Shown here piece by piece: positions 26,155-32,683 of a DNA stretch of 64,000 nt (positions are counted from its first letter, which is position 1; every line of letters starts with the position of its first letter). The notes below the pieces were generated by a model. It saw only the letters and a program-made list of their open reading frames with translations. It did not search any database and was not told the DNA's origin. The DNA comes from G963668605 sp963668605 (lineage in GTDB: Bacteria > Acidobacteriota > Terriglobia > Bryobacterales > Bryobacteraceae): the NCBI GenBank assembly GCA_963668605.1, contig OY764903.1:6014001-6078000 (forward strand), in the 5' to 3' direction. A program made the translations under genes and the position numbers.

Positions 26155-26550
26155 TGGCGCTGCTGGCCCTTTTGGGATCTCTTGTTGCGAATTCTGATTC
26201 TCAATCAGGCGTTTTGGCCGGATGTTGCCGCCACGGGGCAGTATGCTGCTGATTTGGCTGCGGGGTTGACGGCTCGGGGTCATGCGGTTACGGTGATTGC
26301 CAGCCGGCGCGGGTATGACGATCCGGCGGTGCGCTATGCGGCGCGGGAGTGTTGGCGCGGCGTGGATGTGAGGCGGGCGTGGTGTGCGGGGTTTTCCAAA
26401 AAGACCAAGATTGGGCGGGTGGTTAATTTTGTGTCGTTTCTGGTGGGGTGTGGGTGGGTGATGGTGCGGGCCGGGCGCTTTGATGTGGTGGTGGCGATGA
26501 CGACGCCGCCGTTGCTGTCGGTGCTGGCGGCGGCGCTGCAAAGCAACGGT

Positions 26551-26580
26551 AGCCACGAATGAACACTAATGGACACGAAT
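26551..26580 (+). repeat. AGCCACGAAT repeat arm inside a glycosyltransferase gene
   Basis: The arm AGCCACGAATGAACACTAAT lies between two halves of a GT4 gene, in phase with it. Its TGA at 26560-26562 breaks the frame. Confidence 0.85.
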
Positions 26581-27229
26581 CGGAATAGAAGCTGCGCTTT
26601 GGTGGTTTGGGTTATGGATTTGAATCCGGACCAGGCGATTGCGGCGGGGGTGGTTCGGGCGGGGTCTTTTATGGCTCGGGCTTTGAATTGGTTGCTGGTT
26701 TGGAGCTTTGGCAGGGCTGCGCGGATTGTGGTGCTGGATCGGTTCATGCAGGCTCGGCTGGAGGCCAAGGGTGTTGACGCTGCCAAGATGGACGTGATTG
26801 CGCCGTGGCCTTTGGACGATGCGGTGAGGTACGACGCGGAGGGGCGGGAGCGATTTCGCGAAGCGCATGGGCTGACGGGCAAGTTTGTGGTGATGTATTC
26901 GGGGAATCATAGTCCTTGCCATCCGCTGACGAGTGTGTTGGATGCGGCGGCGCGGTTGGTTGGGGAGACGGAGATTGTGTTCTGCTTTGTGGGCGGCGGA
27001 CGGGAGTTTGCGGCTGTGTCTGAGCGCGGGTTGCCGAATGTGGTGGCTTTGCCTTATGTGCCGCTGGCGTCGCTGTCCGGGTCTTTGTCGGCGGCGGACT
27101 TGCATGTGGTTGTGATGGGCGATGAGTTTGTGGGGATTGTGCATCCGTGCAAGATTTATAACGTGATGGAGTTGGGGGTTCCGTTCTTGTATGTGGGGCC
27201 GGCGGAGAGCCATGTGGCGGAGGTGTTTG

Positions 27230-27260
27230 AGCCACGAATGAACACGAATGAACACGAATG
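27230..27260 (+). repeat. AGCCACGAAT repeat arm read in frame in the glycosyltransferase
   Basis: This 31-bp arm is translated as part of the open frame (E-P-R-M-N-T-N-E-H-E-W) close to the C-terminal donor domain, without a stop or frame change. A shorter arm at 27411-27424 ends the same frame. Confidence 0.85.
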
Positions 27261-27410
27261 GTATTCGGTCCGGCATGGGGATGTGGATGGGGTGGTGGCT
27301 GCGGTTTTGGATGCGCGCCGGCGGGGAGCTGGACGGCGGGTGGCGTTTGGGGGTGGGTTTTCGAGGGCGGTTTTGATGGGGGAGATGGTTGGGGTGATTG
27401 AGGGTTGTTT

Positions 27411-27424
27411 AGCCACGAATGAAC
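27411..27424 (+). repeat. Partial AGCCACGAAT repeat arm
   Basis: Fourteen bases (AGCCACGAATGAAC) match the start of the repeat and encode residues just before the glycosyltransferase stop codon. Confidence 0.6.
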
Positions 27425-27478
27425 GGGAAATTGGTTGATTGGTTGTTTAGTTGCTTGGTTGTTTGGGGGAGGTTCTGG

Positions 27479-27545
27479 GGTGGCTGGTTGGAAAAGCAAA
27501 TTTAGCCACGGATGGACACGGATGAACACGAATTTTGGTTGATTG
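27479..27545 (+). repeat. Direct repeat left of hicBA, containing an AGCCACG arm (27504-27533)
   Basis: About 65 bp (GTGGCTGGTTGGAAAAGCAA, a repeat arm, then AATTTTGGTTGATTGG) recur in the same orientation 600 bp later at 28079-28145. The two copies bracket the hicBA module. Confidence 0.8.
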
Positions 27546-27576
27546 GCGGCACGGGCGGACACCCAGGATGTTTGCT

Positions 27577-27801
27577 TTATGCGTTCAGAAAATCGTCAGG
27601 GGCGATGCCAGCCTGATTCAGGATGGCACGCAGGGTCCCTTCCGGCAGGTCTGCGGAGTGATTCGGAAGCGTAGTGTAGCGGTTTGTTGCGGAGTTGAAC
27701 CAGATTTCATGGCTACCGGCGGCTTGGCGATCAAAACGGAAACCGAGCAGCTTGAGCCGGCGTGCAACCTAGCGGTAACGGAATCCTGCGAGCCGCCCCA
27801 A
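27577..27801 (-). pseudogene. hicA: HicA-type mRNA interferase toxin with an in-frame amber codon
   Basis: A 74-residue HicA frame (RLAGFRYR, then VARRLKLLGFRFDRQAAGSHEIW with the catalytic GSH, then HSADLPEGTLRAIL) runs from a TTG at 27801 directly after the hicB stop. Codon 11 is TAG (27769-27771), where family members commonly have Gln (CAG). The rest of the frame is intact, so the change is recent, a sequencing error, or read through. It is too short after the stop to appear as a normal ORF. Confidence 0.75.
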
Positions 27802-28032
27802 TCAGGCCCCCACGACGATCATGAAATCGGGGCGCTGTGCGCTGGTTGGCAGAGCCGGGGCGCCTTCCCGCTCGCAACGCGCCTCAATCAGTTTGCGGGC
27901 CACGTCGCGTGCAATCTCCAGCGTCTCAGCGACGGTTCTGCCTTGGGCGACCAAGCCGGGAAGCTCTTGGGAAGTTGCCAAGTACACGCCTTCCGGAAGG
28001 AGTTCGACGTGAACTTGAACTGTGAGTTCCAT
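27802..28032 (-). CDS. hicB: HicB-family antitoxin
   Basis: This 76-aa protein has the HicB partial RNase H-like fold: VQVHVELLPEGVYLATSQELPGL, then the conserved GRTVAETLEIARDVARKLIEA. The order hicB before hicA on the minus strand is one of the two usual arrangements. It is short and lacks a C-terminal DNA-binding extension, so another factor may regulate the promoter. The gene appears intact while the toxin frame has a stop. Confidence 0.85.
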   Translation of the reverse strand: MELTVQVHVELLPEGVYLATSQELPGLVAQGRTVAETLEIARDVARKLIEARCEREGAPALPTSAQRPDFMIVVGA

Positions 28033-28078
28033 CTGAAATCAAGGGTAGCATGAACGGAAAGAAGGGCGGAGGGGCACG

Positions 28079-28145
28079 GGTGGCTGGTTGGAAAAGCAAC
28101 GGTAGCCACGGATGAACACGGATGGACACGAATTCTGGTTGGTTG
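28079..28145 (+). repeat. Direct repeat right of hicBA, containing an AGCCACG arm (28104-28133)
   Basis: Same-orientation partner of 27479-27545, with the arm order of GATGAACACG and GATGGACACG exchanged. The two copies could recombine and excise hicBA. Confidence 0.8.
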
Positions 28146-28192
28146 GGGGAGACGGTTGAGGTTTTAGAGGTAGAATACGGATAGGCAATGCC

Positions 28193-28435
28193 ATGAACCG
28201 AAAGCTCACCATTACTGTCAGCGAGGCCGTTTATGAGGGCCTGCAGCGGACCATCGGGCGGCGTGGGATCAGCCAGTTTATCGAGAAACTCGCTCGTCCC
28301 CACGTGGTGGCGCAGGATATCGAAGCTTCGTACTGCGAGATGGCCGCCGACCAGGCGCGCGAACAGAACGCGCTGGAGTGGTCCGAAGGCGTGATCGCCG
28401 ATTCAACCGTCGCAGAGCCGCATGCTTCGCGGTGA
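28193..28435 (+). CDS. MazE/VapB-like antitoxin
   Basis: This 80-aa protein begins MNRKLTITVSEAVYEGLQRTIG, a ribbon-helix-helix-like DNA-binding start, followed by RGISQFIEKLARPHV. The rest is a charged C-terminal region. It overlaps the ATG of a MazF-type reading frame by 14 bp, the arrangement of an antitoxin before its toxin. The toxin is damaged (next entry). The ATG at 28193 follows a TATA-like leader. Confidence 0.75.
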   Translation: MNRKLTITVSEAVYEGLQRTIGRRGISQFIEKLARPHVVAQDIEASYCEMAADQAREQNALEWSEGVIADSTVAEPHASR

Positions 28436-28505
28436 AGTCTGGTGGGTCAGTTTCGATCCGTCGCTCGACAACATTCACGTTCAACTTGGCCTCTCACCTT
28501 CGTAA
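28422..28505 (+). pseudogene. MazF-type toxin, internally deleted remnant
   Basis: A 27-codon frame starts MLRGEVWWVSFDPSL, the MazF N-terminus, and passes directly to HVQLGLSP, similar to the very C-terminus of MazF proteins. Roughly 80 central residues are missing and the frame is kept. A repeat element starts 15 bp after the stop. It is too short to be a working interferase. Confidence 0.72.
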
Positions 28506-28519
28506 GAGTGCGAGATGTA

Positions 28520-28696
28520 AGCCACGAATGAACACGAATGAACACGAATCCGAAAAAATCATTGACGGATTGGTGACTATCAGAGCTTTTCCGGCCAACG
28601 CTGGCGGCTCTGGAAGATGGCGATGAGGTCCAGCTGCTTCCGGACAGGGTACTTCATATCTCTTGGATCCGTGTTCATTCGTGTCCATTCGTGGCT
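28520..28696 (+). repeat. AGCCACGAAT repeat, 177-bp inverted copy
   Basis: Left arm AGCCACGAATGAACACG and right arm GTCCATTCGTGGCT. The inside includes the CCGGACAGGGTACTTCATATC core shared with the 93-bp copies below, preceded by ~75 bp of other sequence. Confidence 0.82.
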
Positions 28697-28721
28697 AATT
28701 TATCTGTGTTAAATTCGAGGT

Positions 28722-28919
28722 ATGAAGATGGAAGGCCACAATCCGGCCGGCGGGGCGATTCGGGCCGGAGCTACGAATCGCGTGTACCGGAAGGCTCGCA
28801 AGGCGCAGACGTTTCGTGAAGACGAGGTACTGAACGCCATTTGCGACAGCCGCTCGAAGGAAGCGCGGTTGCCTCTCGACAAACTTCTCGACAAAGTCAA
28901 GCATGGGCTGGCAGAGTAG
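28722..28919 (+). CDS. Small protein, probable antitoxin before a RelE remnant
   Basis: This 65-aa basic protein has no domain I can name. It ends KLLDKVKHGLAE, and its last 17 bases overlap the start of a RelE-like frame, the spacing expected of an antitoxin. ATG 28722 is the first in-frame start after the repeat. The role is inferred from position only. Confidence 0.5.
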   Translation: MKMEGHNPAGGAIRAGATNRVYRKARKAQTFREDEVLNAICDSRSKEARLPLDKLLDKVKHGLAE

Positions 28920-29082
28920 CTACGCCCGATCCTTTGGAAAAGACCTTCTAGGACTTCCGGCCGACGTTCAGCGACGTTCGATCAAGGTAATCGAGGAGAT
29001 CGTCGAGAACCCGCTCGCAGGGAAGAAACTCCAGGGGAAAGTGAACCGGTATTCCCGGCGGATCGGGCGGGGTTCCGCCTAA
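28903..29082 (+). pseudogene. RelE-family toxin truncated at a repeat element
   Basis: A 59-codon frame encodes MGWQSSYARSFGKDLLGLP, then VQRRSIKVIEEIVENPLAGKKLQG and NRYSRRIG, the first two thirds of a RelE toxin. The C-terminal strands, usually YRIVY and following, are missing. The frame stops at TAA, whose last base is the first base of the repeat element at 29082. The repeat insertion, or an associated deletion, removed the toxin's catalytic end. Confidence 0.75.
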
Positions 29083-29174
29083 GCCACGAATGAACACGGA
29101 TGAACACGAATCCGATCCCGGACAGGGTAGTTCATCTCTTTTCGATTTGTGTTCATTCGTGTCCATTCGTGGCT
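29082..29174 (+). repeat. AGCCACGAAT repeat, 93-bp hairpin copy
   Basis: Inverted arms of about 30 bp flank a core reading CCGATCCCGGACAGGGTAGT. The arms can form a long stem with the core as loop. Confidence 0.87.
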
Positions 29175-29208
29175 AATAATCTGCCGTTGGCCGGGCACGG
29201 TTAGGGTT

Positions 29209-29616
29209 TCAGTGGTTTTGGACGTGCAGCGCGGGGAGTTTGCGGAATTCGGCGTCGAAGGTCAGGATTTGGCCGTCTGCGCGATTGCGGGCGGCCTGAG
29301 CGAGGGCGGCGTCCACAAAGCTGAGGCGGGTTCCGTTTTGCCTGGAAAAGCCCTCCAGCGTTTCGAGGAAACAATCGGAGCAGGGTGCGAATTCCAGTTC
29401 CTCGGCTTCCAGCAGAATGCGGCCGGCCCTGATGGCAGCAGCGAGATCGAGACGGAGCATGATGACCGTCACGACCTCCAGGAATACATATTCGAGGAGT
29501 AATCCCTTGCCCCATTCTCCGGCCAGGAAGCGCTCCATGAGTGCGCTGGCCGCGGGGTGGTGCGCGTCGCGTTCGTTGTAAAAGGCGATCAGGAAACTGG
29601 AGTCGAGAACGATCAC
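29209..29616 (-). CDS. VapC-type PIN-domain toxin
   Basis: This 135-aa PIN-domain protein has MIVLDSSFLIAFYNERD with the first catalytic Asp, Glu in EYVFLEVVTV, LSFVDAALAQAA with the third acidic residue, and ILTFDAEF with the fourth. It is probably a tRNA or mRNA endonuclease. The start overlaps the antitoxin stop by 4 bp (ATGA). It looks complete. Confidence 0.88.
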   Translation of the reverse strand: MIVLDSSFLIAFYNERDAHHPAASALMERFLAGEWGKGLLLEYVFLEVVTVIMLRLDLAAAIRAGRILLEAEELEFAPCSDCFLETLEGFSRQNGTRLSFVDAALAQAARNRADGQILTFDAEFRKLPALHVQNH

Positions 29617-29849
29617 CGCTGGTTCCCGTACACGATGCCGTCAATTTCCATGCTGAGTTGGTCGTTTCCGGACGGAAAGGGCTCCGGGCGCAAGAGGCGC
29701 AAACTGGAGGTGCGCCGGTCAGCCGGGCGCGCCAGATAGCCGTGGATCGCCTCGCTGATCAAGGCGCCGACGGTTCGCCCTTCCAAGACTGCGCGTGCGC
29801 GCAAGGCGCGATAGGCGTTTTCGTCGAGGTTTCGTACAGTGGTATCCAT
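29613..29849 (-). CDS. VapB/FitA-type antitoxin
   Basis: This 78-aa protein starts MDTTVRNLDENAYRALRARA, a ribbon-helix-helix motif of FitA-like antitoxins. It continues with GRTVGALISEAIHGYL and a disordered C-terminus for toxin binding. It is directly upstream of and coupled to the PIN toxin. The promoter region is limited to about 25 bp before the next repeat at 29875. Confidence 0.83.
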   Translation of the reverse strand: MDTTVRNLDENAYRALRARAVLEGRTVGALISEAIHGYLARPADRRTSSLRLLRPEPFPSGNDQLSMEIDGIVYGNQR

Positions 29850-29874
29850 CTTGTACTACTTGTAACACAAAAGC

Positions 29875-29966
29875 GCCACGAATGAACACGGATAAACACG
29901 AATCCGAACCCGGACAAGGCACTTCATACCTTTTAGATTTGTGTTCATTCGTGTCCATTCGTGGCT
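29875..29966 (+). repeat. AGCCACGAAT repeat, 92-bp hairpin copy
   Basis: Inverted arms flank the core CCGAACCCGGACAAGGCACT. It lies between the divergently oriented VapBC and Phd-VapC modules. Confidence 0.87.
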
Positions 29967-29977
29967 AATATCCGAGG

Positions 29978-30005
29978 TATAATTGGTCTAGTCAGACTAG
30001 TCTGA
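29978..30005 (+). promoter_or_regulatory. -10 box and palindromic operator of a Phd-VapC module
   Basis: TATAAT at 29978-29983 is a perfect -10 box; a good -35 is not evident, so any upstream element would fall in the adjacent repeat. The 14-bp perfect palindrome TCAGACTAGTCTGA at 29992-30005 lies between it and the antitoxin ATG at 30021. This is a likely autoregulatory binding site for the Phd-type antitoxin. Confidence 0.55.
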
Positions 30006-30020
30006 TTAGGATGTGACCAA

Positions 30021-30296
30021 ATGCCGAAACGGGTTTCCAACGCGAATGAATGGCAACTGCAAGATGCGAAAGCCCGGTTCAGCGAGGTGTTCCGCCTGGC
30101 TCGGGCGCGAGGGCCGCAACGGATCACAAAGCACGGTCATGAGGCTGTCGTTGTGATTCCGGCCGAGGAATATGAACGGCTGTTGGGCCGCGAGCGCCAT
30201 AAGAGCCTGGTTCAGTTCTTCGCTCAGTCGCCATTGGTGGATTCCGGCATCGATCTGGAACGTGAACCGGACTACGGAAGAACAGTCCGGTTATGA
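30021..30296 (+). CDS. Phd/YefM-family antitoxin
   Basis: This 91-aa protein has the Phd core WQLQDAKARFSEVFRLAR, then GPQRITKHGHEAVVVIPAEEYERL. The family binds its own operator through this N-terminal domain and its toxin through the C-terminus. The stop overlaps the toxin's ATG by 4 bp. A palindromic candidate operator is 16 bp upstream of the start. Confidence 0.88.
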   Translation: MPKRVSNANEWQLQDAKARFSEVFRLARARGPQRITKHGHEAVVVIPAEEYERLLGRERHKSLVQFFAQSPLVDSGIDLEREPDYGRTVRL

Positions 30297-30715
30297 ATGG
30301 GTTCCTGCTTGACACAAATGTTCTTTCCGAACTGATCAGGCCGCAGCCGGAGCCGAAGGTGGCGGCGTGGGTCGATTCCGCAAACGAAGATCTGCTGTTC
30401 TTGAGCGTTCTCACGCTGGGCGAGATCCGGAAAGGGATCGCAGCGCTGCGGACGGGTTCACGGCGTGCCGCGCTGGAGGCTTGGCTGGAAAGCGATCTGC
30501 GCGGGCGCTTCGCGGGGCGCATTCTTCCCGTCGACGAAGACGTGGCGGAGCGTTGGGGCACGATCACGGCCGTAGCCGCGGCTGCAGGCAAACCGGTTCC
30601 TGTGATCGATGGGCTTCTGGCTGCTACCGCGCTGCATTACAACCTGACACTGGTTACGCGGAACGTTTCGGATGTTGCAGGTACGGGGGTTGTGGTGTTC
30701 AGTCCTTGGTTGTGA
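30293..30715 (+). CDS. VapC/FitB-type PIN-domain toxin
   Basis: This 140-aa PIN protein has GFLLDTNVLSELIRPQPEPKV with the first Asp, SVLTLGEIRKGI with the Glu, PVIDGLLAATALHYNLTLVTRN with the third Asp, and a conserved GTGVVVFSPW end. It is complete and paired with a Phd-type antitoxin, a combination typical of FitB-like toxins. The TGA stop directly precedes the repeat at 30716. Confidence 0.9.
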   Translation: MNGFLLDTNVLSELIRPQPEPKVAAWVDSANEDLLFLSVLTLGEIRKGIAALRTGSRRAALEAWLESDLRGRFAGRILPVDEDVAERWGTITAVAAAAGKPVPVIDGLLAATALHYNLTLVTRNVSDVAGTGVVVFSPWL

Positions 30716-30808
30716 AGCCACGAATGAACACGGATAAACACGAATCCGAACCCGGACACGATACTTCATATCTATTGAATTTGTGTTCATTCGTGTTCAT
30801 TCGTGGCT
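30716..30808 (+). repeat. AGCCACGAAT repeat, 93-bp hairpin copy
   Basis: Inverted arms flank the core CCGAACCCGGACACGATACT. The left end touches the stop codon of the PIN toxin gene. Confidence 0.87.
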
Positions 30809-30878
30809 AGTAATTTGCTTGCTCGGTTTTAACCCGCACTTTGGTTTTCCCACTAAGAGTTGATCCTTTGGGGGATTT

Positions 30879-32297
30879 GTGTATTCTCTAGTACTGCTTG
30901 GGATTTGTTCCCTTCTATTTGCTCTGATCCTGACTCCGGCGGTGCGATGGCTGTCGCGCCGCTGGGGCTGGGTCGATTTGCCGGATGGGCGGCGGAAGTT
31001 GCATACGGCTCCGGTTTCGGCCGTGGGCGGAATTGCGATTGGGCTGGCCTATGTTGGCGCGTTTGTGGTGCTGCTGGCCAGCGATTTCAGCGTTGGACGG
31101 ATGGTGCGCGCAGGGCTGCCGGACGTGCTGAGGCTGGTTCCCGCGGTGGCTGTGGTGTTCCTGGTGGGGCTGGTCGATGACGTGCGCGGGCTGAAGCCGT
31201 GGCAGAAACTGGTGGGCCAGATGGTGGCCGTGGGATTGGCGATCCACGCGGGAGTGGAGATCAGCGGTTTTCGCGGCTATGAGTTCTCCAACTGGCTCAG
31301 TTATCCGGTGACGGTGGTGTGGTTGATCGGAATGACAAATGCCGTGAACCTGATTGACGGGATTGATGGACTGGCGGCGGGCGTTGGGCTGTTTGCGACG
31401 GTGACGACGCTGGGGGCGGCGCTGATGACGGGGAATGTGGCGCTGGCGATGGCGACGATGCCGCTGGCGGGGGCGCTGCTCGGGTTTTTACGGTACAACT
31501 TCAATCCGGCGTCGATCTTCCTGGGGGATTGCGGGAGTTTGCCGCTCGGGTTCCTGCTGGGATGTTTTGCGGTGTTGTGGAGCCAGAAGTCGGCGACGCT
31601 GTTGGGTGTGACGGCTCCGCTGCTGGTGCTGGCGGTGCCGCTGGCGGATACGGCGCTGGCGATCCTGCGGCGGTACATGCGCGGGGAGCCGATTTTCACG
31701 GGGGATCGCGGGCATATCCACCACAAGTTGTTGCAGCGCGGGTTGACGCCACGGCGGGCGGCGCTGGTGCTGTATGCGGTCTGCGGCGCGGCGGCGAGTT
31801 TGAGCCTGCTGATGAGCAAGTGGGCGAATTTTACCGGCCTGATCCTGGTGTTGTTCTGTGCGGGGACCTGGATTGGAATTAGCCAGTTGGGCTACACCGA
31901 ATTTGGGACGGCGCGCAAGATGGTGCTGCAAGGTGCGTTCCGCCGGCTGTTTACCGCGGAGTTGTCGCTGGGGAGCTTCGAGAGCGAGGTGCGCGAAGCG
32001 AAGGACGTGGAGGAGTGCTGGCGGGTGATGGAGGCGTGGTATGGGCGCTTCGGGTACTGCTCGATGCATGCGGAGATGGGGGGCAAGCAGTTTTCGCATG
32101 AGCATCCAGTGGAGGTGGAGGGAAGGGTGTGGCAGGTGTGGATTCCGCTGGACGGGGGCGATTTTGTGAAACTGAGCCGGAGTCCGGGTGCGGCTGTGCC
32201 GCTGGCGGGGGCCGGAGTGTTTGCGGAGACGGCGGGTACGGTGGTGGCGGAGCGCTTGAAGGTGTTGCGGGGACGGACGGGCGTTAGCCACGAATGA
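30879..32297 (+). CDS. WecA/TagO-like undecaprenyl-phosphate sugar-1-phosphate transferase
   Basis: This 472-aa membrane protein starts at GTG with GGGGG just upstream. It shows family motifs in order: the cytoplasmic VFLVGLVDDVRGL, the catalytic NAVNLIDGIDGLAAG, FLGDCGSLPLGF, and the GDRGHIHHKLLQRGL loop. Members transfer GlcNAc-1-P (or similar) to undecaprenyl phosphate, starting EPS or O-antigen assembly. About ten membrane segments are followed by a ~130-residue cytoplasmic tail not found in standard WecA. The last residues (G-V-S-H-E) and the TGA stop are supplied by a repeat arm. Confidence 0.88.
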   Translation: MYSLVLLGICSLLFALILTPAVRWLSRRWGWVDLPDGRRKLHTAPVSAVGGIAIGLAYVGAFVVLLASDFSVGRMVRAGLPDVLRLVPAVAVVFLVGLVDDVRGLKPWQKLVGQMVAVGLAIHAGVEISGFRGYEFSNWLSYPVTVVWLIGMTNAVNLIDGIDGLAAGVGLFATVTTLGAALMTGNVALAMATMPLAGALLGFLRYNFNPASIFLGDCGSLPLGFLLGCFAVLWSQKSATLLGVTAPLLVLAVPLADTALAILRRYMRGEPIFTGDRGHIHHKLLQRGLTPRRAALVLYAVCGAAASLSLLMSKWANFTGLILVLFCAGTWIGISQLGYTEFGTARKMVLQGAFRRLFTAELSLGSFESEVREAKDVEECWRVMEAWYGRFGYCSMHAEMGGKQFSHEHPVEVEGRVWQVWIPLDGGDFVKLSRSPGAAVPLAGAGVFAETAGTVVAERLKVLRGRTGVSHE

Positions 32298-32342
32298 ACA
32301 CGAGTCCGATTGGATTTGTGTTCATTCGTGTTCATTCGTGGC
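32286..32342 (+). repeat. AGCCACGAAT repeat, 57-bp hairpin copy
   Basis: This minimal copy is AGCCACGAATGAACACG, a short spacer, then GTTCATTCGTGTTCATTCGTGGC. It is almost only arms, so it should fold as a strong hairpin. It contains the stop codon of the WecA-like gene. It is the last copy in the window. Confidence 0.87.
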
Positions 32343-32529
32343 AATACATAAACCCGCACCGCCGCAGAAATCAGCAACTCGTGTGCTACAATCCAGCAGG
32401 GTAGAGCACTATCCGCCCGCCCGCTCACCGGGCCAGCGCACCCCATTTTAAAAAAATCAGCGAAACGAACTCGAACTTTGTTGAAAACAAACAGCCAGCT
32501 CTCATCTGGGGGTGGTGAACATTTTTTAC

Positions 32530-32559
32530 TTGACGGATAAATCGTTTTCACCATAGAAT
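32530..32559 (+). promoter_or_regulatory. Sigma70-type promoter of the cold-shock gene
   Basis: TTGACG (32530-32535) and TAGAAT (32554-32559) are separated by 18 bp. Transcription would start near 32567, giving a leader of about 115 nt before the coding start, as is common for cspA-type genes. The rest of 32343-32529 shows no gene. Confidence 0.6.
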
Positions 32560-32601
32560 GCTTCAGCATGTTTTGCTGGTACGGTATTCGGTTGTGCAAG
32601 G

Positions 32602-32630
32602 GCTACGGGGCGAAGGCTTCGTAGCTTTTT
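32602..32630 (+). terminator. Hairpin plus T-run in the cold-shock leader (possible attenuator)
   Basis: GCTACG (32602-32607) and CGTAGC (32620-32625) can form a 6-bp stem, followed directly by TTTTT. It lies between the promoter and the csp start, where it could terminate or attenuate transcription or change with temperature. The stem is short, so this is tentative. Confidence 0.4.
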
Positions 32631-32683
32631 GTGTTTCAGGGTGCGGATCGGCGGCGAAATGCGATCGAACTGAGGAGATTGCT

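Larger units (their letters stand above)
26182..27438 (+). pseudogene. WbuB-like glycosyltransferase interrupted by two repeat insertions
   Basis: Two collinear frames in the same phase make one GT4 gene. Residues from 26182 read LRILILNQAFWPDVAATGQY and end in a TGA at 26560, which is created by a repeat arm inserted at 26551. The frame resumes at 26569 with VVWVMDLNPDQAIAAGVV, the normal next segment of WbuB-type transferases, and continues through VVMYSGNHSPCHPL and HPCKIYNVMELGVPFLYVGP. A second arm at 27230 is read in frame as RMNTNEHEW without a stop. A third partial arm supplies the C-terminus. Unless the TGA is read through or the halves work together, the gene is inactive. Codon use is G/T-rich and unlike the upstream block. 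Confidence 0.8.

Noticed and set aside
27535..28053. 172-codon plus-strand frame
   Set aside because: It is antisense to hicB and the hicA frame, which show clear family motifs.
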